From: a candidate division WOR-3 bacterium
Lineage (GTDB): Bacteria; Hydrothermota; Tepidihabitantia; Tepidihabitantales; Tepidihabitantaceae
Assembly: GCA_016867815.1 (NCBI GenBank)
Contig: VGIR01000020.1
Coordinates: 1-38,767 of the forward strand
Length of the DNA stretch: 38,767 nucleotides
Direction: 5' to 3'
Every line of letters begins with the position of its first letter. Position 1 is the stretch's first letter. The notes below the pieces were generated by a model, which searched no databases, was not told the origin of the DNA, and was given only the letters and a program-made list of their open reading frames with translations. Shown here piece after piece: positions 7,087 through 13,634 of the stretch. Made by a program: the position numbers and the translations under genes.

Positions 7087-7114
7087 TTGACATTCGTCTG
7101 AGGAGAGGTATCCT
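7087..7114 (+). promoter_or_regulatory. promoter of the PIN-toxin gene, leaderless
   Basis: TTGACA (7087-7092), 16 nt, TATCCT (7109-7114). The GTG start is 6 nt after the -10 box, so the transcript should begin at or next to the start codon. Confidence 0.75.
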
Positions 7115-7120
7115 TTCGAC

Positions 7121-7603
7121 GTGAAACAGCGACCGCTGCTCTACATCGAGACTTCGGTCTTCGGGTTCTACTTCGACCCGAAGCCGTTCAACACTCTGCG
7201 GAGGCAGGCGGCTGCGACGCTGTTCACGCAGATCGAAGCCGGGATCTTCAGAGCGGTGACATCGCCTCTAACCACCAAAGAACTGAGCCGGTCGGCCGAA
7301 CCGCTGCGGTCGGAGCTGTTGGACCTGGTCGAACGCGTCGAAGAGCTTACGCTCGACGAAGATGAGGTAGAACGGTTGGCAGGAGCCTACCTGGCTGATG
7401 GCGTGGTGCCGGCCGACTTTGCCGACGACGCCAGGCACGCGGCCTATGCAACGATTGCCGGGGCCGATGTGCTGGTATCCATGAACCTCCGGCATCTGGC
7501 GAACGAGTGGGCCGAGCGCAGGCTGAACTCCGTGAACCTGCGCGAAGGATACGTGCTTATCGGAGTCCGAACGCCCGAAGAGGTGTTACGCTATGACGAA
7601 TGA
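7121..7603 (+). CDS. PIN-domain protein, probable toxin of a type II TA pair
   Basis: The 160-residue protein begins at GTG 7121. The N-terminal strand YIETSVFGFYFD is a PIN-type start in which the first acidic residue is Glu. Later acidic positions follow in FADDARHAAYATIAGADVLV, and the closing S-M-N-L-R-H-L-A-N motif is typical of this PIN subfamily. PIN proteins are Mg2+-dependent RNases, and as VapC-like toxins they cut tRNA or rRNA. The gene overlaps the next small gene by 11 nt, the usual arrangement of a TA pair, here with the toxin first. The leaderless promoter is described separately. The target RNA cannot be predicted. Confidence 0.8.
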   Translation: MKQRPLLYIETSVFGFYFDPKPFNTLRRQAAATLFTQIEAGIFRAVTSPLTTKELSRSAEPLRSELLDLVERVEELTLDEDEVERLAGAYLADGVVPADFADDARHAAYATIAGADVLVSMNLRHLANEWAERRLNSVNLREGYVLIGVRTPEEVLRYDE

Positions 7604-7787
7604 AGACGTCGATTTCCTGGAGTGGCTGCACGACCAGCGCCGGGCGGCGGAGGCCGACCGGAAGCGGCGCGGCCTGTCCGGCGCAGACTACCTGCGCGAA
7701 TGTGCACGGGAGGCGGCGAAGGTAAGAGATGAGATGGAAACGCGCCGTCAAGTGACGGTCAGCGACAAGCCGCAGTCAGACAACTGA
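7593..7787 (+). CDS. small antitoxin-like partner of the PIN protein
   Basis: This 64-residue charged helical protein (ATG 7593) starts inside the PIN gene. The pattern F-L-E-W-L-H-D-Q-R-R-A-A-E-A-D-R, then L-S-G-A-D-Y-L-R-E-C, resembles the small proteins often encoded directly after PIN genes of this type. Its role as antitoxin is inferred from overlap, size and charge. I see no DNA-binding domain. Confidence 0.65.
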   Translation: MTNEDVDFLEWLHDQRRAAEADRKRRGLSGADYLRECAREAAKVRDEMETRRQVTVSDKPQSDN

Positions 7788-7822
7788 CATGACACACCCC
7801 GGCATTGACGGAAGCTGGTAAC

Positions 7823-8680
7823 ATGGAAAGTGTCCCGGCTCTGTCCCCAGGCTGGATGGTACCAGAACGCTACCTGCTTTACCTCGATATCCTTGGGTTC
7901 GCCGAGATGGCACAGTCACCACGGCGTGTGCTGGATCTATACCAGATCATAGATGGCCTGAACGTCCATCGTCATCCCGACTTCCGGGCGCTGGTCTTCT
8001 CGGACACCTTGATCGTCTATAACGCTGTTGAACTCCAAGGTGGGCATGACAAGCAGGTCTGCGTCATGTACCTGGCTGAATTTGCACAAGACCTGCTGCG
8101 TCGTCTCATCGGCCGTGATTATTACTTCCGAGCAATCCTAACGAAAGGCGGTTTCCTTCATCATCGATTCGACAACCTAGACGCGTTCTTTGGTCAGGCA
8201 CTGATCGACTCGTATCGAAACGAAAAGGACCTGACCGGCTGCGGCCTCTTCTTGGACGAGCGACTCCTTGCGGAGAACCGGATATTCCCTACCCGCCGCC
8301 ACTGCGAACGCTTCCACTACGTGTTCCTGACGCCGTCTATCCAGTACTTGAGCGATTATGGTGACTCAGGATTTCCCTTTTCTGGCGAACCCCTCGATTC
8401 AACGGACATGACGCTTCAGGTTTACGCAGAACTGACCTTCCTCGCCGACGTCTACCGCAAATCAATGGAGCATCCTACTCCGAACGTCAGAGCCAAGTTC
8501 CAGGCAACCTGGAGCTTCTACCAGCTCCAGTTCCCCTTAGTCTGCAATGTACTGCGCGAGTCGGGGTTTGATTTCAACTCAGTGGCAGATGCCGACTGGA
8601 GGGCGGCCAAGTCCCACTTCGACAACGAGCTAGAGTCGGACTACTACCGGTTTCACGCCACACGTCCCGGAGACCATTGA
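7823..8680 (+). CDS. possible class III nucleotidyl-cyclase-fold protein
   Basis: About 285 residues from ATG 7823; a TTG at 7805 in the same frame is an alternative, and neither has a strong ribosome site. The early segment LLYLDILGFAEM resembles the first metal-binding strand of class III adenylyl/guanylyl cyclases. VFSDTLIVYNAV and YFRAILTKGGFLHH could correspond to the second acidic strand and the following conserved strand. The match is by pattern only; substrate-specifying residues cannot be read, so the protein may be inactive or sense a nucleotide. Codon use is less GC-biased than in the neighbours. With the TA pair next to it, it fits an accessory or defence-type location. Confidence 0.5.
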   Translation: MESVPALSPGWMVPERYLLYLDILGFAEMAQSPRRVLDLYQIIDGLNVHRHPDFRALVFSDTLIVYNAVELQGGHDKQVCVMYLAEFAQDLLRRLIGRDYYFRAILTKGGFLHHRFDNLDAFFGQALIDSYRNEKDLTGCGLFLDERLLAENRIFPTRRHCERFHYVFLTPSIQYLSDYGDSGFPFSGEPLDSTDMTLQVYAELTFLADVYRKSMEHPTPNVRAKFQATWSFYQLQFPLVCNVLRESGFDFNSVADADWRAAKSHFDNELESDYYRFHATRPGDH

Positions 8681-8804
8681 CTGGGACTATCGGGGACGGC
8701 AACTGTTTTGGGGACTCTGCCAAACTGGAGACAGCGATGTGGAGAAACGGCGGCCACGGTCGAATCCCTGCCGGCCCTACGCGCCGGCGTCTCCCGCCCT
8801 GCAT

Positions 8805-8832
8805 TTGACATGAAGGCCTTGTCCGCTACCAT
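8805..8832 (+). promoter_or_regulatory. promoter upstream of the 8936 gene
   Basis: TTGACA (8805-8810), 16 nt, TACCAT (8827-8832), then GTCCGCG and an ATG. The spacing and downstream bases closely match the promoter at 10486-10513. Confidence 0.65.
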
Positions 8833-8839
8833 GTCCGCG

Positions 8840-8872
8840 ATGAGATCAGTACACTCGGCCTTGACGCCGTAG
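8840..8872 (+). other. 10-codon leaderless short ORF
   Basis: An ATG 7 nt after the -10 box opens M-R-S-V-H-S-A-L-T-P and stops at TAG (8870-8872). It may be a leader peptide controlling the gene at 8936, or a remnant of a gene whose 5' end was displaced. There is no further evidence for either. Confidence 0.3.
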
Positions 8873-8935
8873 GAATGGAGCAGGATGCCCGCGATACCCA
8901 CGCGGAGAGAACACATGACCGAAGGAGGTTGGACC

Positions 8936-10201
8936 ATGTTCGCGACTGGCTTGATGCTCGCGATGCAGCTCGCGGCGGCCATACCGTCCGTAACGGTTAT
9001 GGAAGCCACGATAGTCGTTGAGCCGGAGAGCACGATGAGGAGGGTCTTCAGATTCGCCCCAGGGGACGAAATACTGGTTACGGTTGAGGCGCTGAAGCAG
9101 GAAATGGCAGAGAGCGAGAGAGGCGACAATGCCGTGGGAAATGCCGTTGTGGCCGGGCTATCCGTGCTGCTGCCTCCAAAGGTCGGGTCCGCATCGCTGG
9201 GACCTATTGATGCTGACCCAATGGCACAGGCCGGTGACCAACAACTAGTCGAACTGCAATGCGCTACGGCGATAGGCGGACCTCACTGGATCGCCATCTC
9301 GGGAAGGCACGAGGGATGCCGCAGCACGTATCGCGTTACCGTCAAGCGGAGGCCCGCGACGCAGTCGCTCCGCAGCTTCGACACGAGGGTAACCCCATCT
9401 CGCATCGACACGGTCATCGACCCAATCCTCGACGGAAAACAAGTCTACGTCGCTGAAGGTACCATGCAGTACATCCCGTTTGAGATACCGGGAGATGCAG
9501 ACCGCATCGTAGTCGTCGCGGCCAACGAGGAAAGCTACAATGCTCTCACCTCTGGATTCGCTTCCGGACTGGCTAGTATCGCACTGAGTGCTGCCCTCGA
9601 AAAGCCGACCCCAGTAGACCTCTCTTCAATACGGTTGGGCAAGGATTTCGGCTACAGCGTTGAAGCGTACTCTGGAGCCCTCAAACAATGGGTGCCCGTG
9701 GCGACATGGGCACGCATCCACTGCGACAAAACGCTAATCAAGCCCAGCGAGAGGCAGTACAGACTCTGTAGGATCCAGCTTGATAACAGCTACAGCACAT
9801 TCACAGCCAAAACGGTGAAGCTCAGCGCATACTCGCTCAAACTAAAACCCGTGTATGGCCACGAGGAACCTCCGGCTAGCCCGGTCGCAGACGCGAGTGC
9901 AGACGAGCGGCAATCCCGGGCCGGGGATGCGGGAAGCAGCAAATACCGTGTCGTGGTGTACGCAAACGGCGGCGAGATGGGCCAGAAGGTGCTGGACGCG
10001 CTCAAGGTAGCTGGGTTCGCCAAGGACGAGAGCTGTGTAATCCACGGCGCGAGCGGGAATGCCTACATCAAGTACGGCGCGGCCACCGAAGCTGACGTTA
10101 GGACAATGCGCAAACTAGTCAGCGGGCTGTATGCCGGCAAGATCGAGGAGCTCGACGAATTCAACGCGGACGACTACGACGTCTTCATCAATCTGCCGTA
10201 G
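8936..10201 (+). CDS. exported protein with a LytR_C-like C-terminal domain
   Basis: ATG 8936 has AAGGAGG 7 nt upstream (8922-8928), which decides this start over ATGs further 5'. The 421-residue product has a signal peptide (MFATGLMLAMQLAAAIPS). The middle part is beta-rich without a family I recognise, and a Ser/Ala/Asp linker (residues about 310-330) leads to the last domain. That domain (YRVVVYANGGEMGQKVLDAL, then G-F-A, then NAYIKYGA) resembles the LytR_C/SPOR-like fold found on envelope proteins. An envelope role is inferred; the function is unknown. Confidence 0.6.
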   Translation: MFATGLMLAMQLAAAIPSVTVMEATIVVEPESTMRRVFRFAPGDEILVTVEALKQEMAESERGDNAVGNAVVAGLSVLLPPKVGSASLGPIDADPMAQAGDQQLVELQCATAIGGPHWIAISGRHEGCRSTYRVTVKRRPATQSLRSFDTRVTPSRIDTVIDPILDGKQVYVAEGTMQYIPFEIPGDADRIVVVAANEESYNALTSGFASGLASIALSAALEKPTPVDLSSIRLGKDFGYSVEAYSGALKQWVPVATWARIHCDKTLIKPSERQYRLCRIQLDNSYSTFTAKTVKLSAYSLKLKPVYGHEEPPASPVADASADERQSRAGDAGSSKYRVVVYANGGEMGQKVLDALKVAGFAKDESCVIHGASGNAYIKYGAATEADVRTMRKLVSGLYAGKIEELDEFNADDYDVFINLP

Positions 10202-10235
10202 GGCGGCGATGGGGGGATAACTCCGCGGGGATTTC

Positions 10236-10313
10236 GGGGACACTTCACTAAATAGAATCCGAAGCGCGTCAAGATGCTGTCGGTCCAAGGACAGCACCCC
10301 ATCTCGGGAAGCT
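10236..10313 (+). repeat. REP-like dispersed repeat, copy A
   Basis: It shares GGGGACAC, GAAGCGCGTCAAGATGC and CACCCCAT(C/T)TCGGGAAGCT with 10905-10972. Copy A carries a perfect 7-bp inverted repeat (TGCTGTC / GACAGCA, 10275-10296) that copy B has lost. Such hairpin repeats are often spread by RAYT/IS200-type transposases, though none is encoded here. Confidence 0.65.
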
Positions 10314-10319
10314 CCCAGG

Positions 10320-10485
10320 AGGCATTGCAGATTGCCGATTGTAGATTGCAGATTGGCGCGGGCGCAACCCACCGGCCCCAGGCCGCAAGCCTCCAGCTAG
10401 CGCAAGCACAAGCTCAAGCCCGCTGACCGCCTCCGGCCACTCTATCCCTTGATGCCTCGATCACTCGATCCCTCTCTCCTTCCAT
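10320..10485. other. intergenic short-phrase repeats
   Basis: The gap 10202-10520 has no gene. After the REP-like unit come GCAGATTGCCGATTGTAGATTGCAGATTG-type echoes of an 8-nt AGATTG(C/T) phrase (10327-10354), a GC-rich echo of CGCAAGC (10383-10410), and a C/T-rich run with (C/A)TCGAT(C/T) repeats before the promoter. Confidence 0.5.
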
Positions 10486-10513
10486 TTGACACCCCCGCCC
10501 GCGAGTCTATCAT
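10486..10513 (+). promoter_or_regulatory. promoter of the 10521 lipoprotein gene, leaderless
   Basis: TTGACA (10486-10491), 16 nt, TATCAT (10508-10513). The ATG is 7 nt after the -10 box and lacks a ribosome site. Confidence 0.75.
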
Positions 10514-10520
10514 ATCCGCA

Positions 10521-11006
10521 ATGAAGGGATTTCTGGTCTGTCTGCCGCTCGCTCTGGTCCTGGGCTGCAGCCTTCACTTTAGCCGCGGCGAGTTCAGGTA
10601 TCCGCCGACTGCCGGACCGGCTGAGCTCCGAATGTCGATAGTGTCGCGAGAACAGCACGCAAGAGCAGGCGAGCCGTTCTTCGTGACCGTCTCCGTTGTG
10701 AACACCACGGACTCGGTCTGTACGGCGGCTGTCGGCAACTGGGAATACGAGGGACCCGCAACGTTTGTCCTGATCGGACAGGCGGGTGACACATGGGATT
10801 ATCGACCGAACATCATCGCGGGGCTCAGGGTGTTGCTGGGCCCCAGTTTCTTCGGCATAGAGCCGCACGACAGCCTCTACCGGCACTATGTCAGGGCAGG
10901 AAAAGGGGACACGATACTTAATTGCCTCAGAAGCGCGTCAAGATGCGGACAGGCACCCCATTTCGGGAAGCTTCGGGACAACGCGCTGCCAGAGGCAGCG
11001 AGTTAG
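10521..11006 (+). CDS. lipoprotein, 3' end replaced by a dispersed repeat
   Basis: ATG 10521 opens a signal peptide with a lipobox (LALVLGCS, Cys near residue 14). The next ~110 residues look like an immunoglobulin-like beta domain (AELRMSIVSREQHARAGE, PFFVTVSVVNTTDSV). From about residue 129 (GDTILNCLRSASRCG) to the stop, the sequence is dispersed repeat copy B (10905-10972) plus filler. The gene was therefore probably longer and lost its 3' part when the repeat arrived. It may be non-functional; I call it a CDS because the frame, promoter and signal peptide are intact. Confidence 0.6.
   Translation: MKGFLVCLPLALVLGCSLHFSRGEFRYPPTAGPAELRMSIVSREQHARAGEPFFVTVSVVNTTDSVCTAAVGNWEYEGPATFVLIGQAGDTWDYRPNIIAGLRVLLGPSFFGIEPHDSLYRHYVRAGKGDTILNCLRSASRCGQAPHFGKLRDNALPEAAS
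10905..10972 (+). repeat. REP-like dispersed repeat, copy B (inside the lipoprotein gene)
   Basis: It is the partner of 10236-10313 with about 9 nt missing across the hairpin loop and one arm. It supplies the C-terminal codons of the lipoprotein gene. Confidence 0.65.
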
Positions 11007-11081
11007 CAGTAAGGAAGGTAGCAGGTAGCAGTCCCGGAACGACGGCCGCCGGCTGACAGCCCGCGGCCTGCAACGGAGCGA

Positions 11082-12146
11082 CTAGCGGGCGTGCGCCGAC
11101 CGCTGGGGCTCGTGGTACTTGCTTAGGCGCTGGCTGCAGGCGGACAGCGAACGGCGAAAGCCTTTGTCGGTGAGGTCGCCAAGGAGACCTTGCGCAGCCT
11201 GGGTGAGCGGCGCGTTACTACGGTTCGCCCGATGGCCTCGCAGCCATCTGCCCCACGATTCGCAGATCCGCTTCTCTTCTTCGGACCAGCGACGCTGGTG
11301 GCGCAGGGTGTGCAAGCCGAGCTTCGCGGCCACGCGGAGGAGTTCCGCGTACGTGCGCGCCGGGGTCCGGCCGTAGTCCGGGCTCGCGCCGCCGGTTGCG
11401 CTTCGGGCGCGCCGGGCGTACTCGGCCTCAAGTTCCTTGTGGCAGGCTTCGCCCGCAGCGTGCCATGCCCCGGTATCGTCGGTCGTGACGCCCCGCGCGT
11501 AGCGCTCGATCAGTTCGCGCTCGAACGGTTCGCTGAAGCCGTGGTAGCGGGGCAGACCCATCTGCCTGAGAATCGGTTTCACCCGACCCCGGATCGCCTG
11601 CAGGCTGTGTCTGCGGCCGAGCGCACGGCTGCATTCTTCTGCCATCTGGGTCACGGTCCAGGGCCGGCCGCAGTGGAGCATCCGGACGTGCCGGTCGAGC
11701 ACCTTGAGTTCCGCTTTGGTCCACTCCTGGTCGTCTGCCGGCACGCCCATGGCCCGAATCGCCCTGGCCATGTGCCAGCATGTACCTTCGAGCGTGCGCT
11801 TGCCTCCAAGTTCGTCCGTGAGCTTCGGCAGGCACGCGCGGGCGGCGTCGCGCATCGTCGGGAAACGGCCGGCGAGAAACTCCCGCGCGTAGCGCTTTAC
11901 CGTCCGCAGCTCAGCCGGGGTCCAGAAGCTGAGGGCGTAGCCGAGCCCGAGAGTTCGGCACTGCGCTCCCAGGCGGGCGCGGACGGAGATGAGGGACCGG
12001 CGGGGATGCGAGGGGTTGAGTTCGCGGAGGGCTTCGAGTTCGCTGAGGCAGTCCGGCGCCGCCTCACCGGCGCTGCGGTACTTACCTTCGGCAAGGCTTC
12101 GGGCAAACCGGCTGACCACCTCAAGCTCTGGCTGAGTCCAGTTCAT
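11082..12146 (-). CDS. protein with five tandem Myb/SANT-like repeats
   Basis: ATG 12146 follows CGGGAG at a suitable distance. The open frame extends to 12425, but that part is of poor coding quality and contains a -10 box. The 354-residue protein consists of five ~65-residue repeats starting near residues 3, 75, 142, 204 and 287. Each begins with a Trp (Phe in repeat 4)-(T/S)-x2-3-E motif (NWTQPELE, FWTPAELR, EWTKAELK, FSEPFERE, RWSEEEKR), continues with a basic aromatic helix (R-Y-A-R type), then A-x-x-C and R-(T/S)-L. This resembles the Trp-spaced helices of Myb/SANT DNA-binding domains, though longer. The product is basic and has no signal peptide, so nucleic-acid binding is the likeliest role. 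The target is unknown. Confidence 0.65.
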   Translation of the reverse strand: MNWTQPELEVVSRFARSLAEGKYRSAGEAAPDCLSELEALRELNPSHPRRSLISVRARLGAQCRTLGLGYALSFWTPAELRTVKRYAREFLAGRFPTMRDAARACLPKLTDELGGKRTLEGTCWHMARAIRAMGVPADDQEWTKAELKVLDRHVRMLHCGRPWTVTQMAEECSRALGRRHSLQAIRGRVKPILRQMGLPRYHGFSEPFERELIERYARGVTTDDTGAWHAAGEACHKELEAEYARRARSATGGASPDYGRTPARTYAELLRVAAKLGLHTLRHQRRWSEEEKRICESWGRWLRGHRANRSNAPLTQAAQGLLGDLTDKGFRRSLSACSQRLSKYHEPQRSAHAR

Positions 12147-12221
12147 CACTACTCCCGCTCGCGCTACGGGCTTCGCCGGCGGCTGGTCTCCTCGGACATC
12201 AGGCGTACCTGACACGGGGAG

Positions 12222-12227
12222 ATTATA
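12222..12227 (-). promoter_or_regulatory. candidate -10 box for the Myb-like gene
   Basis: A perfect TATAAT lies on the minus strand 75 nt upstream of the ATG at 12146. No good -35 box is seen 16-18 nt away, so confidence is limited. Confidence 0.35.
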
Positions 12228-12624
12228 CGCGAAGTCTGCGCTCGCGCCAGAGGCGAGACCGAGACCCGCTACAGACCCGACCCCGGGGCGCCCATAGGCC
12301 GCTGACCGCTGTCGGCTTCCAGACACTCCCTGCCCCCGATTCCCAACCCCTGGCCCTTCTGCTTGGTCCAAGTTCGTCCGCAGATCATGAAACCATCCAT
12401 GCTCGATTCGTCTAAGTATCGTCATAGGCTACTGCAACTGGCTGTTCGTCTGGTATCGATTCCGGGCGTGCGACTTCTGTTCGGACCCTGAGCGGTTCGA
12501 GCAGCACGGCTCAGCACTTCTTCATCCTGTCCGGAGCCACGCTCAGCCAGCCCTCACCGGCCCTGTCGATCAGTCCGCCGGTCTACGCGGCGCTAGAAAC
12601 GGCGAACCGCAAGTCGTGGGGACT
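12228..12624. other. intergenic region without a supported gene
   Basis: Open frames exist on both strands but none has a start signal, promoter or recognisable product. A short plus-strand stretch near 12450-12510 (F-R-A-C-D-F-C-S-D-P) looks protein-like and could be a decayed fragment. Confidence 0.4.
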
Positions 12625-12644
12625 GCAGCCGCGGTCGCGGCTGC
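12625..12644 (-). terminator. GC hairpin after the 54-residue gene
   Basis: A 9-bp inverted repeat (12625-12633 with 12636-12644) touches the stop codon of the minus-strand small gene. No T-run follows, so termination is only possible, not certain. Confidence 0.4.
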
Positions 12645-12808
12645 TACTCTACTACATCCTCAGGCTTCTGTTTCTGCTTGCACTCCTCACACTTTTCACC
12701 CCAGGTTGGCTCGCCCCGATGGATCTCGTAGTCGAAGGTCGGCCACTTGGAGCAACCGTGCGCCCAGTGCCAGACATGCGTGTCTTTCTTCAATCGATAC
12801 TCAATCAC
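12644..12808 (-). CDS. 54-residue Cys/His small protein, probably metal-binding
   Basis: GTG 12808 has GGGAGGT a few nt upstream and a promoter at 12862-12835. The product reads M-I-E-Y-R-L-K-K-D-T, then HVWHWAHGCSKWP, then E-I-H-R-G-E-P-T-x-G and a final CEECKQK. The spaced H-x-x-H...C...C-x-x-C residues suggest a small zinc-ribbon-like fold. I recall similar tiny proteins (D-T-x-x-W-H, N/C-S-x-W-P, P-T-x-G-E-x-C-x-x-C) in varied bacteria, of unknown role. It is shorter than usual gene-calling cut-offs and easy to miss. Confidence 0.75.
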   Translation of the reverse strand: MIEYRLKKDTHVWHWAHGCSKWPTFDYEIHRGEPTWGEKCEECKQKQKPEDVVE

Positions 12809-12834
12809 GTCTACCTCCCGCTTGGCTTCGTTCT

Positions 12835-12862
12835 AATCTAACTTGAGGCGTATCGATGTCAA
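12835..12862 (-). promoter_or_regulatory. promoter of the 54-residue protein gene
   Basis: On the minus strand TTGACA (12862-12857), 16 nt, TAGATT (12840-12835). It predicts a leader of about 20 nt containing the ribosome site. Confidence 0.75.
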
Positions 12863-12926
12863 GTCGGGAGGCAGCAGAGGCAAGCAGCAGGTGGGAGACA
12901 AGAACCAGGAAGGCGAGAGCGACGGG

Positions 12927-13634
12927 CTAGCGGAAGCGCGGCCAGAAGGCTGGTACCGACTCGGTGTAGGTCTTGAACTCGGACTTGAGCAGGTCGCTCA
13001 GGCGCGCGTCTTCGCTTCTTGTCTGCGTGAGCAGCAGCGGCAGGCCGACCGCAGCGGCGAGTACCAGTCCGCCCCAGGACCGGAAGACCAGTGCTGCCCC
13101 GACAAGCTGGATGAAGGTGGCGAAGTAGCGCGGATGACGAACGAACCTCTGGAACCTGAGTGCGACGAACCGCTTCTCCGGCAGGAGCAGCGTCTCTTCT
13201 TTGCTTCCCCGGGCAGGGGGTCTTACCTGTGCGATTCCGAGCAGGGCGAAGAGCGTGCCGAGCCGCAGATAGGTTCCGAGGCCAAACACGGCGAGGCCAA
13301 GCAACCCGGTGACCACTGCGGGAACAGGAATCTGTGTCCAATGCCACCAGATGAAATCCCCGGCGAGGTAGGCAAAGAATGGGTAGACGAAGAAGGCAAA
13401 GACGCCTCGCCATAGAGCCGAGTGCTCGACCACTCCGGACTGAAAGAAGGGCGAGCCGAAGTAGTACTCGATCGACAGCCAGAGGACGAAGAGGTAGGCG
13501 AACAACGTCGGCAGAGCCATGCGGTCGGGTATCGCATCCCGGAGGAAGTTGGTGAAGAAGAAGAGAAAATAGAGGGTCACAAGCGCCGTCCAGAGGAAAC
13601 GGCCCGGTTTGAATCTCTTGACGAAGCTGCTCAT
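12927..13634 (-). CDS. isoprenylcysteine methyltransferase-like membrane protein
   Basis: The 235-residue integral membrane protein has about five hydrophobic segments (for example TALVTLYFLFFFTNFL and VVTGLLGLAVFGLGTYL). The C-terminal part has the phospholipid/isoprenylcysteine methyltransferase signature: R-H-P-R-Y near residue 186, followed by a hydrophobic helix and an E-x-Y-T-E-S-V-P-like end. Bacterial members methylate unknown membrane substrates using S-adenosylmethionine. The ATG at 13634 overlaps the stop of the upstream gene (ATGA), so the two are coupled. Confidence 0.75.
   Translation of the reverse strand: MSSFVKRFKPGRFLWTALVTLYFLFFFTNFLRDAIPDRMALPTLFAYLFVLWLSIEYYFGSPFFQSGVVEHSALWRGVFAFFVYPFFAYLAGDFIWWHWTQIPVPAVVTGLLGLAVFGLGTYLRLGTLFALLGIAQVRPPARGSKEETLLLPEKRFVALRFQRFVRHPRYFATFIQLVGAALVFRSWGGLVLAAAVGLPLLLTQTRSEDARLSDLLKSEFKTYTESVPAFWPRFR

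Larger units (their letters stand above)
8681..8935. other. leader region with dispersed elements
   Basis: This 255-nt gap holds GGGGAC-type phrases (8690-8730) common among the dispersed elements here, a promoter (8805-8832) and a short leaderless open frame (8840-8872) ahead of the next gene. Confidence 0.5.

Noticed and set aside
6611-7090. 159-codon plus-strand frame through the 12-bp repeat
   Set aside because: No promoter or ribosome site, and it starts inside the 37-nt dispersed repeat. The periodicity is real but the gene call is not supported.
12616-12846. Plus-strand frames opposite the 54-residue gene
   Set aside because: One antisense frame looks membrane-like, but it lacks a start codon. 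The minus-strand gene has a promoter, ribosome site and conserved-type residues.
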